Shown here piece by piece: positions 1 to 7,489 of a stretch of 16,732 nt of DNA. Position numbers and translations under genes: made by a program. Within the stretch, counting starts at the first letter, position 1. The number at the start of each line of letters is the position of its first letter. The stretch comes from JAAZAI01 sp050942875 (lineage in GTDB: Bacteria; Verrucomicrobiota; Kiritimatiellia; RFP12; UBA3636), in contig JBMNOD010000077.1 in assembly GCA_050942875.1 (NCBI GenBank), positions 1 to 16,732 of the forward strand. Reading direction: 5' to 3'. Under the pieces are notes generated by a model, which was not told the origin of the DNA, did no database searches, and saw nothing but the letters and a program-made list of their open reading frames with translations.

Positions 1-165
1 CCCGAGCCACGCGATGCAGGCGGACGCCGCCCCGGGTCGCCTCGGGATGCGAAAGGGGCTTTGAAGAAGCAGCCCGCTCGCGCCCCTGAGCCGACTTCGA
101 CCAAATCTTCTCATAAACTGTTGCCAAAGAAGGGCTTAGACGAAACGGCAAAAAAAGGAGCTTGA
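1..165 (+). CDS. Possible C-terminal end of an unidentified plus-strand protein (partial)
   Basis: Frame 1 is open from the window edge for 54 codons and ends at TGA 163-165. The other two plus frames close within about 90 bases. The encoded tail is rich in Lys, Ala, Pro and Arg and ends in a Lys-rich stretch (QPARAPEP, KLLPKKG, ETAKKGA). Such basic low-complexity tails occur on many RNA-binding proteins, but no domain is visible and I cannot name the protein. The start, if any, lies left of the window. The frame could also be a chance opening in GC-rich DNA, so the call is weak. Confidence 0.3.
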   Translation, partial: PEPRDAGGRRPGSPRDAKGALKKQPARAPEPTSTKSSHKLLPKKGLDETAKKGA

Positions 166-208
166 CTCACCCACATACTTGTTTTTTGTGGCTATGAAGG
201 GAGTTTTA

Positions 209-229
209 GATTTGTGATTTGTGATTTGT
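209..229. repeat. Heptanucleotide tandem repeat, GATTTGT x3
   Basis: Three perfect head-to-tail copies of GATTTGT, followed by a degraded fourth (GGTTTTG). The block lies in the non-coding stretch 166-320, 15 bases before a second period-7 block. It is AT-rich against a GC-rich background and is not part of a gene I can support. Confidence 0.9.
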
Positions 230-244
230 GGTTTTGGTGACCTA

Positions 245-297
245 GGACCTTGGGCCTTGGACTTTGGACCTTGGACTTTGGACTTTGGACTTTGGAC
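245..297. repeat. Heptanucleotide tandem repeat, GGACTTT family, about 7.5 units
   Basis: Seven full 7-bp units starting at 245, 252, 259, 266, 273, 280 and 287, then GGAC at 294-297. Units read GGACCTT, GGGCCTT, GGACTTT, GGACCTT, then three GGACTTT, so variation is almost all C/T at two positions. It lies just downstream of the lepB stop. I have the impression that period-7 simple repeats of this kind are common between genes of Verrucomicrobia-like genomes. That is recollection and was not checked here. Confidence 0.92.
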
Positions 298-311
298 TAA
301 AATCGTGTGGC

Positions 312-333
312 GCGGCTGCGCTAGCGCAGCCGC
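312..333. repeat. Perfect 22-bp palindrome containing the lepB stop codon
   Basis: Arm GCGGCTGCGC (312-321), centre TA, arm GCGCAGCCGC (324-333): a perfect palindrome. The lepB TAG stop (321-323 on the minus strand) is at its centre. Read on the minus strand, a strong hairpin is followed about 6-11 bases later by TTTT (303-300 region). It could therefore act as a weak terminator or as a 3'-end stabiliser for lepB. It may equally be a repetitive palindromic element that lepB reads into. Confidence 0.75.
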
Positions 334-1607
334 CCCCAGCGGCGGGAGAGGGGCCAGTAGACGCAGGCGCCGGGGCCGAGCATCTGGGTGCGGGGGACGC
401 CGCCCCAGTAGCGACCGTCCCAACTGTTGAGCGTGTTGTCGCCCATCGGCAGGTAGGCGTCGCCGAGGGTGATGGATTGGCCGGGGGTGTGGAGACAGGA
501 TCCGGAGGTGGGGGGCATGCCGGCGTCGCCGGTGTTGTGGTAGCCGGCATACGCGGTGCCGCCGGGGGTGGAGGGCCGCATCGCCGCGACGCGGTCCATG
601 CCGGGCAGGCCTTCGACTTTGTTGCCGTCGACATAGACGTGCGGATGGCGCACCGAGACCGTTTCGCCGGGGAGTCCGACGAGGCGCTTGATGAAGTGCT
701 GGCCGGGGAGAAGGCCGCGGATCGGCGTGTCAATGAGGTAGAGGGGCAGTTTGGGGATTTTGACGACGGCCGAGACCGGCTTCGCCTTCGCGCGGGCGTC
801 CGCCTCGCCGAACGCGAGCTGCGGTTCGCTTGTGGCGAAGACGATCACGTCGTCGCGCCTGGGGCGTCCGAAGTTCCAGGCGAGGCGGTTGACGAAGACC
901 TGGTCGCCGGAGGTGATGTGGCCGGCCCAGAGGCGCTGGCCCTTTCTGACGAAGCCCGAGGCGATGGTGCGACGGCTGTCGTTCGGGTTGTCCGCCATGC
1001 CGGGCGGCTGGGCGTTGGGCACCTTCACTTCGCGGCGTTCGAAGGCGTCGTGCGGCACTTTGTAGCGTTCGCCGGCCACGGTGAGCAGGACGTAGCCCGG
1101 CGCGCGCGTGTTGTCGGTGTAGACGACGACCTTGCCGTCCTCCTTCGCGACGACGTCGCGGTACCAGGAGCCGGCGACGAGCCATTTGAGGGGCTTGAAG
1201 GGCATGCGGTCGAGGATGCCCGGCCCCTTTTCGGGGTTGGCGGCGGCGACGGAGTGGATGCCGTAGAGCGTCGGCTGCATGGAGCCGGTGGGGATTTTGA
1301 ACGGCTGGAAGAAGAAGGCGCGGAAGGCCATGGCGACGCCGAAGGCGACGACGAGCGTCTCGACGATTTCGGTCATGACGGGGGAGAGGCGGGGCGGGGT
1401 GTGCAGGTCGAGGAGCGCCTTGCCGGCCTCGATCGACGCGTCGAGCGCCGCCTCGTCGTTCGAGCGGCGGAGGTTGGACAGGGTGGAAAGGCTGTCTTCG
1501 AAGGCCTGGATCACGTCGGGCTCGAAGCGGTCGCGGTTCATGTTGAGCACGCGGAGGAGGTCGTGGGACAGGTTCTTGGCGGATTTACGGATGGACTTCG
1601 GGGACAT
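321..1607 (-). CDS. lepB: Signal peptidase I, long PVC-like form
   Basis: Membrane serine protease that cleaves signal peptides from exported proteins. From the ATG at 1607 it has 428 residues; E. coli LepB has 324. Residues 1-75 form a charged cytoplasmic region, with one membrane segment at about 79-100. Box B is KIPTGSMQPTL with the nucleophile Ser109. Box C is SGDQVFVNRL (233-242). Box D is HFIKRLVGLPGE, with Lys307 as the general base. Box E is MGDNTLNSWDGRYWG (388-402). About 120 residues separate boxes B and C, far more than usual. An upstream in-frame start (1790) would run through the divergent mreB promoter and into mreB and adds no recognisable sequence, so 1607 is preferred. No clear ribosome binding site is seen. 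Confidence 0.95.
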   Translation of the reverse strand: MSPKSIRKSAKNLSHDLLRVLNMNRDRFEPDVIQAFEDSLSTLSNLRRSNDEAALDASIEAGKALLDLHTPPRLSPVMTEIVETLVVAFGVAMAFRAFFFQPFKIPTGSMQPTLYGIHSVAAANPEKGPGILDRMPFKPLKWLVAGSWYRDVVAKEDGKVVVYTDNTRAPGYVLLTVAGERYKVPHDAFERREVKVPNAQPPGMADNPNDSRRTIASGFVRKGQRLWAGHITSGDQVFVNRLAWNFGRPRRDDVIVFATSEPQLAFGEADARAKAKPVSAVVKIPKLPLYLIDTPIRGLLPGQHFIKRLVGLPGETVSVRHPHVYVDGNKVEGLPGMDRVAAMRPSTPGGTAYAGYHNTGDAGMPPTSGSCLHTPGQSITLGDAYLPMGDNTLNSWDGRYWGGVPRTQMLGPGACVYWPLSRRWGRLR

Positions 1608-1648
1608 GGGCTTGACGATCTCTGACAATTGTCGTTCTGATGGCGGGA

Positions 1649-1677
1649 ATCTTAGCGCAAAGCCCGAATTATCGCAA
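1649..1677 (-). promoter_or_regulatory. Candidate sigma-70-type promoter for lepB
   Basis: On the minus strand, TTGCGA (1677-1672) and TAAGAT (1654-1649) are separated by 17 bases. Each hexamer matches 4 of 6 consensus bases. Transcription would start near 1642, giving a leader of about 35 bases to the ATG at 1607. The match is moderate. Housekeeping promoter consensus in this lineage is assumed to resemble the general bacterial one. Confidence 0.45.
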
Positions 1678-1693
1678 ACACTGAATTTAGTCG

Positions 1694-1723
1694 TTGCATC
1701 CGGAGGCGGGTTAAGGCTATAAT
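1694..1723 (+). promoter_or_regulatory. Sigma-70-type promoter for the mreB operon
   Basis: TTGCAT (1694-1699), an 18-base spacer and a perfect TATAAT (1718-1723). The predicted start is near 1730, about 43 bases before the mreB ATG. It is the best housekeeping promoter match in the window, and it fits the strong expression expected for MreB. Confidence 0.7.
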
Positions 1724-1772
1724 CCCGTGCAGTCACTGCGCTATAGGATTTTGTCTTTCTTCGGATACGGAC

Positions 1773-2804
<1,032 letters not shown>

Positions 2805-2813
2805 CGTCTTCGC

Positions 2814-2830
2814 CGGGAGATTCGCTCCCG
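2814..2830 (+). other. Small hairpin between mreB and mreC
   Basis: CGGGAG (2814-2819), a 5-base loop, and CTCCCG (2825-2830) form a perfect 6-bp GC stem 9 bases after the mreB stop. There is no T-run, only TCAAATTCT, so it is not a convincing terminator. It could trim or protect the mreB message end and help make more MreB than MreC, which is inference. Confidence 0.4.
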
Positions 2831-2906
2831 TCAAATTCTCCACGCGTTTCCGCAGCCGGATGTTCGCATCGGACTGGATACCCTCGCCGCCAGAAACGGA
2901 AACACA

Positions 2907-3791
2907 TTGAAGAGAGCTAGGCCTTGGTTTGGAATCGCAGCGGCGGTCGTCGCGGCGCTTCTCCTGCTTGGGCTCCATTCCGTCCTGCGCGGCCGGCTGG
3001 CAGTGGCGGTACGCGATGCCAACGCCCCCTACGGACGCTTTGCGTTGACGATTCGCAATGCCGTCTCGGGTCTCTCGCAAGCGCTGGGGGATTCCGTCGA
3101 AATCCGGCAGCGCATCCAGCAGCTTGAAGACGAGAACGAGACGCTCCGCGCGAGCCTGCTGCGCCATGGGCAGGTCGTGCGCGAGGTTGACGAACTGCGT
3201 GGCGCGCTGGGGCTGGTGTCGGCGCGTCCCGACACCATTTGCGCCGACGTGCTTTCGCGGGGCGATTCCGGGGGCTGGTGGCGTGAGATCCGCCTCGACA
3301 AGGGCAGCAGCAGCGGTGTTCACGCCCATGCGCCGGTTGTGGCCGCCGCAGGGCTTGTCGGGCGCGTCGTTCGCGTGACGGACGACACGGCCGACGTGCT
3401 GCTGCTCCCCGATGCCAACAGCAAGGTGGCCTGCGTCGTCGAGGGCGAGGCCCCCGGTGCGCGTGGCATTGTGGTGGGAGGAGGCATCCAGCGCGCATCG
3501 AACGAGCTGGAGCTGCTTCACGTCGTGGAGCCGTTGAGCCTGGCGTATCTCGACAAGGCGGTCGACATCCGCCCCGGGGCGCGGGTCGTCACGAGCGGGC
3601 TGGGCGGCGTGTATCCCGCCGGAATCCCCGTTGGCGAGATCCAGTCGACGAGTCCCGATTCGACGCGGCTCTACCAGCGCGCCCTCGTCGCGCCATACGT
3701 TGATTTTGCGTCGCTGCATCGCGTCTTCGTCCTGGCGCGGCATCCGTCGGCGTCCGCCGCGCCCGCTCCGGGCAGGGGAGGGCGGCGATGA
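2907..3791 (+). CDS. mreC: Rod shape-determining protein MreC
   Basis: Bitopic periplasmic scaffold that links MreB and MreD to PBP2 and RodA. It has 294 residues, starting at TTG 2907. This is the only start before the membrane segment (residues about 8-27), preceded by CGGAAA as a poor ribosome binding site. A coiled coil follows at about 60-100 (IRQRIQQLEDENETLRASLL), the usual dimerisation helix. Next come the family beta-domain signatures VLSRGDSGGWWREIRLDKGS (115-134) and AAAGLVGRVVRVTDD (146-160). The last residues are Ala/Pro/Gly-rich. The TGA overlaps the mreD ATG (ATGA), which suggests translational coupling. The 102-base gap after mreB and the TTG start fit lower expression than MreB. 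Confidence 0.95.
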   Translation: MKRARPWFGIAAAVVAALLLLGLHSVLRGRLAVAVRDANAPYGRFALTIRNAVSGLSQALGDSVEIRQRIQQLEDENETLRASLLRHGQVVREVDELRGALGLVSARPDTICADVLSRGDSGGWWREIRLDKGSSSGVHAHAPVVAAAGLVGRVVRVTDDTADVLLLPDANSKVACVVEGEAPGARGIVVGGGIQRASNELELLHVVEPLSLAYLDKAVDIRPGARVVTSGLGGVYPAGIPVGEIQSTSPDSTRLYQRALVAPYVDFASLHRVFVLARHPSASAAPAPGRGGRR

Positions 3792-4336
3792 AGATGCGGT
3801 TCTGGAAGACGGCGCTGGTGATGGCGGTGGCGGTCGTGCTGGCGACGGCCGCGCAGTCGATTTGCCCGCCGGTGCCGGGGCTGTACGTCAAGGCGCCGTT
3901 CCTTCTCGGCGTGCCGATCTACTACGCGATGCGCCGCGGCGCCGGGTCGGCGATGGTGTCGGCCGTGTGGTGCGGCATCGTGGACGACGGGCTGGGGAAC
4001 CTCCCCTACGGCCTCTCCTTCGTGGCGTTTCCGGTGGTTGCGGCGTTTTGCCTGACGGTGCTGCGCAAGCAGCTCTCGGAGGGCGTCGTCTCTTGCATGG
4101 TGGCGGCGGCGGGCGCCGGCGCGCTGCTTCAGGCGCTCCAGGGCGCCGCCCTGGCTTTTGACGGGCGGTTTTCGATGCCGCCCCTGCTTTTTGTCGCGGC
4201 GCGTGTCGCGCTGGCCGCAGTCGTCGCCGGCATCGCCGGTGGCATTGTGGCCACGCTGACGCGCCGTTGGGATGTTTTATGCGGAAACGCGGGACTTGCA
4301 GATGAAGGCGATACGTACAGCTGGCGCTCGACTTGA
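3788..4336 (+). CDS. mreD: Rod shape-determining protein MreD
   Basis: Small integral membrane partner of MreC in the elongation complex. It has 182 residues, about normal. The sequence is mostly hydrophobic, with some five membrane segments. An N-terminal segment (about 8-24) is followed by the conserved-type block AVWCGIVDDGLGNLPYGLSF near residues 59-78, as in other MreD proteins. A strong ribosome binding site, AGGGGAGGG (3774-3782), lies inside mreC 5 bases before the ATG. The last 25 residues are hydrophilic and overlap the start of the PBP2 gene. Identification relies on position plus this block, since MreD sequences are poorly conserved. Confidence 0.9.
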   Translation: MKMRFWKTALVMAVAVVLATAAQSICPPVPGLYVKAPFLLGVPIYYAMRRGAGSAMVSAVWCGIVDDGLGNLPYGLSFVAFPVVAAFCLTVLRKQLSEGVVSCMVAAAGAGALLQALQGAALAFDGRFSMPPLLFVAARVALAAVVAGIAGGIVATLTRRWDVLCGNAGLADEGDTYSWRST

Positions 4337-6248
4337 CGCCGAGCGGCTGCGCTTCGCCATTCTCGGCGTTGTGATGCTTCTCGGCCTCTTGAACTTGCTT
4401 GCGAGCCTCCACCGCATCCAGGTGGTGGACGCGGGCCTGTACTCCGACGCCCAGGACGCCACGAGCTTCCGGCGCGTCCGCCAGCCCGCCACGCGCGGCC
4501 GCATCCTCGACCGCAACGGCGTCGTGCTGGCCGACAATCGGCCGTCGTACTGCGTCGCGTTCTACATTGAGGAGTTGCGCGAGTCCGGCCCGTGGTCCAA
4601 CACCGTCAATCGCGTGGACGCCTTGCTCGACGAGGTGTCGGCAATCGTGGGGAAGCCGCGGGAGGTCGAACGCGACGGCATTTGGAACCACCTGCATCGG
4701 CGCCGCGCGATTCCGTTGTTTGCGTTCAAGGGGCTTAATGAGCAGCAGATGGCGCGGCTCGCGGAGTGGCCCGGCGCGCTGCCCGGGACCGAGATACACA
4801 CGTTGGCCGAGCGCTTCTATCCGCACCACGACCTTGCCTGCCACATCATCGGCTACGTCGGTTCCGGCCAGCCGCACGAGGCGCGCGAGGAGGACGGGCT
4901 GAGCGAGGAGAACGAGGACTACAACTTCTACCTGCCCGATCTGGCGGGGCGCGATGGCGTCGAGCTGGCGTGCGACGCGGATCTCGCAGGCCGCGGTGGC
5001 GGCCATCTCATCCGCGTCAACGCCGTGGGGTACAAGCACGAGGTGATCCCGGGTCGCCCGCCCGTGCCGGGGCGCGACATCGTGCTGACGATCGACGCCG
5101 ACTTGCAGGCGGAGGCGGAAGCCGCGCTTGGCGACAACCGGGGCGCGGCGCTGGTGCTCGATTGCACGAGCGGCGACCTGCTTGTCGCGGCGACGGCGCC
5201 GCGTTACGATCTGATGGCGTTTGTGCCGAGTCTGCCGAACGCGTTGTGGCGGCGTCTGCTCGCCGACCCTTCTCGCCCGCTGGTGAACCGCGCATTGAGC
5301 GGCATCTATCCGCCCGGCAGCATTTTCAAGCCGGTTGTGGCCTTGTCCGCGCTTCGCGAGGGCGTCGTCGATCCCGACGCCATTTACACATGCGTGGGCT
5401 CGATCCGCGTCGGGCCGCGTACGATTCGCTGTTCAAGCCGTTACGGGCATGGCGATTTGTCCATGCGCCGGGCGATCGCCGTCTCCTGCAATCCCTACTT
5501 CATTTCGATGGGGATGAAGCTCGGCTACGAACCCCGGTTGCACGATGACTGCGCGATGATGGGTTTCGGCCAGGCGCCGTCGATCGGCATTCCCGTGGCC
5601 GAGGGCATTCTGCCCTCCACCGCCTGGAAGCGCCGCCGCATGCGCGAGGGCTGGCGCGGCGGCGACACGGCGAACATCGCGATCGGCCAGGGGCTGCTGT
5701 CGGTCACGCCGCTCCAGGCGGTCGTGATGGTCGCGACGATCGGCCTCGACGGGCGCGTCCCCAAGCCCCGCCTGCTGCGCGACCGCGGCGATGGCGCCGG
5801 CGTGCAGGAGCGGCTGGAGCTGTCGGGGCGGGTGGATTGGCGCCCGCGGGATTTGGCGATCGTCAAGGCCGGCATGGAGGATGTCGTCCACGCGCCGCAC
5901 GGCACGGGCCGGCGCGCCGCCATTCGCAGCGTGCGCGCCGCCGGCAAGACGGGCACGGCGGAGTACTACGAGAACGGCGAGCGCAAGAAGCACGCCTGGT
6001 TCGCGCTCTTCGCCCCCGTCGAGCAGCCGCGCTACGCGATGGTCGTGGTGGCGGAGGATTCCGACGCGGGCGGGCAGACGGCGGCGCGCATTGCGCACCG
6101 GATCCTGGCGAAGCTCCATGGCGAGGAGCCGGTCGAGCCGAAGCCGGTCGTCGTCGAGGAGTCGATTCCTGAGGAACCAGGCCCGGACGATGTCGGGATT
6201 CTTTTTGAGAACGCGGATGGCGAGACCGCAGAAGGGGAGGGCGAATGA
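4302..6248 (+). CDS. mrdA: Penicillin-binding protein 2 (elongation transpeptidase)
   Basis: Class B PBP that cross-links peptidoglycan during cell elongation as the partner of RodA. It has 648 residues from ATG 4302. A short cytoplasmic tail leads to one membrane segment (about 20-37) and the pedestal motif RQPATRGRILDRNGVVLADN. The transpeptidase domain has all three active-site motifs: SxxK as PGSIFKP (Ser340, Lys343), SxN as SCN (Ser395) and KTG as GKTGTAEYY (Lys549). The last 40 residues are acidic and Pro/Glu-rich. An in-frame ATG at 4272 would add 10 residues and a 65-base overlap with mreD, against 35 for 4302. Neither has a good ribosome binding site, so the start is uncertain. The TGA overlaps the rodA ATG. 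Confidence 0.95.
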   Translation: MKAIRTAGARLDAERLRFAILGVVMLLGLLNLLASLHRIQVVDAGLYSDAQDATSFRRVRQPATRGRILDRNGVVLADNRPSYCVAFYIEELRESGPWSNTVNRVDALLDEVSAIVGKPREVERDGIWNHLHRRRAIPLFAFKGLNEQQMARLAEWPGALPGTEIHTLAERFYPHHDLACHIIGYVGSGQPHEAREEDGLSEENEDYNFYLPDLAGRDGVELACDADLAGRGGGHLIRVNAVGYKHEVIPGRPPVPGRDIVLTIDADLQAEAEAALGDNRGAALVLDCTSGDLLVAATAPRYDLMAFVPSLPNALWRRLLADPSRPLVNRALSGIYPPGSIFKPVVALSALREGVVDPDAIYTCVGSIRVGPRTIRCSSRYGHGDLSMRRAIAVSCNPYFISMGMKLGYEPRLHDDCAMMGFGQAPSIGIPVAEGILPSTAWKRRRMREGWRGGDTANIAIGQGLLSVTPLQAVVMVATIGLDGRVPKPRLLRDRGDGAGVQERLELSGRVDWRPRDLAIVKAGMEDVVHAPHGTGRRAAIRSVRAAGKTGTAEYYENGERKKHAWFALFAPVEQPRYAMVVVAEDSDAGGQTAARIAHRILAKLHGEEPVEPKPVVVEESIPEEPGPDDVGILFENADGETAEGEGE

Positions 6249-7465
6249 AGTTCAAGAATCTCTTCCCCGGCGCTCGCCGCGAGGCCGTCTCAGGCCGCCC
6301 CGTCCCGAGGTTGAACTGGGTGGTGTTCGTCTGCATGCTGCTGCTGCTGGCCGTCGGCGTGGTCTTCATCCGCAGCGCCACGGCGATTCGCACGGATCGG
6401 ACGCAGTTTCTCTACCTTGACATGATCCGCAAATGGATCCCCGCCGGGCTTGTGCTCCATTTCCTTGTGGCGCGGGTGGATTATCGCAAGTGGTGCGACT
6501 GGGCCTGGGCGCCCTATCTGGTGACGCTGGTGGCGCTGGTGCTCGTCATGATTCCCGGAGTTGGCACGGAGAGGCTTGGGGCCCAGCGGTGGTTGTTCGG
6601 CTTCCAGCCTTCGGAGTTTGCGAAGTTTTCGGTGATGCCGATGATGGCGTTTCTGTTGACGGGCACGAATTTGCGAAACAATTTTGGCAAATTGCTCATT
6701 GTGCTCGGCGCGGCGGCAGTTCCCGCAGCGTTGATCATGATGCAGCCGGACCTTGGCACGGCGTTGTCGCTCGTGCCGACGGCGTTGGCGATGGCGTTCG
6801 TGGCAGGGTGCGCACCGCGTTCGCTGCTGGCGATGGTGCTTGCCGGCCTTATCCTCGTCGGCGTGTTTTTCATGGCGGCGGTGCTGCCCGAGAAGCTTCC
6901 GCCGGAGCCGCGCGAGCGCGTCGAAAGCGTCGTCGATCGCGTCATGTTCCCGCATTGGAAGAAGCGCATCCTCGTCTTCGTCTATCCAGATCGCGATCCG
7001 TTGGGCGCAGGCTGGAACAAGCGCCAGTCCGAGATCGCCGTGGGATCGGGCGGGCGTTGGGGCAAAGGCTATCTCAAAGGGCGGCAGAACATCCTCGGCT
7101 ATCTGCCCCGCGCCGTGTCGTCCACCGACTTCATCTATTCCGTCATAGCGGAAGAGACGGGCTTTGCGGGGAGCGTTGTCCTGCTGGGGCTTTACATCGG
7201 GCTGTTGGGCGGCATTGTCACGACCGGCCTGCTTTGCCGGGACCCAGCCGGACGACTCATCTGCACGGGCGTTTCGGCGCTCCTTTTCACGCACATTTTC
7301 ATCAACGTGGCGATGACGATCGGCAAGATGCCCATTACGGGCATTCCGCTGCCGCTTGTCAGCTACGGAGGTTCATTCACCCTATCGACCATGGCTCTGC
7401 TCGGTCTCGTGCAGAGCGTGGCAATTCACGGCGGCGGCTCGGGAAAAGGGCGCCATTCGCCGTGA
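6245..7465 (+). CDS. rodA: Rod shape-determining protein RodA (SEDS glycosyltransferase)
   Basis: SEDS-family polymerase that makes glycan strands from lipid II in the elongasome with PBP2. It has 406 residues and about ten membrane segments. Visible signatures are QPDLGTALSLVPTALA (about 166-181), the loop motif EIAVGSGGRWGKGYLKGRQN (about 261-280), STDFIYSVIAEETGFAG with the putative catalytic Asp295, and the C-terminal GIPLPLVSYGGSF. The extracytoplasmic loop reads YLPRAVSSTDF. Typical members have FLPE-R/A-HTDF, so this one has two extra residues and lacks the usual Glu. The ribosome binding site AAGGGGAGG (6232-6240) lies in mrdA. The N-terminus has about 20 hydrophilic residues before the first helix. 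Confidence 0.95.
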   Translation: MKFKNLFPGARREAVSGRPVPRLNWVVFVCMLLLLAVGVVFIRSATAIRTDRTQFLYLDMIRKWIPAGLVLHFLVARVDYRKWCDWAWAPYLVTLVALVLVMIPGVGTERLGAQRWLFGFQPSEFAKFSVMPMMAFLLTGTNLRNNFGKLLIVLGAAAVPAALIMMQPDLGTALSLVPTALAMAFVAGCAPRSLLAMVLAGLILVGVFFMAAVLPEKLPPEPRERVESVVDRVMFPHWKKRILVFVYPDRDPLGAGWNKRQSEIAVGSGGRWGKGYLKGRQNILGYLPRAVSSTDFIYSVIAEETGFAGSVVLLGLYIGLLGGIVTTGLLCRDPAGRLICTGVSALLFTHIFINVAMTIGKMPITGIPLPLVSYGGSFTLSTMALLGLVQSVAIHGGGSGKGRHSP

Positions 7466-7489
7466 TCAAGTCAGGAAGGCCATTCAATC

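Noticed and set aside
264..1625. 453-codon plus-strand open frame opposite lepB
   Set aside because: It lies antisense to a signal peptidase with all catalytic boxes, is dominated by Gly, Val, Asp and Arg, and shows no domain. It is a high-GC shadow.
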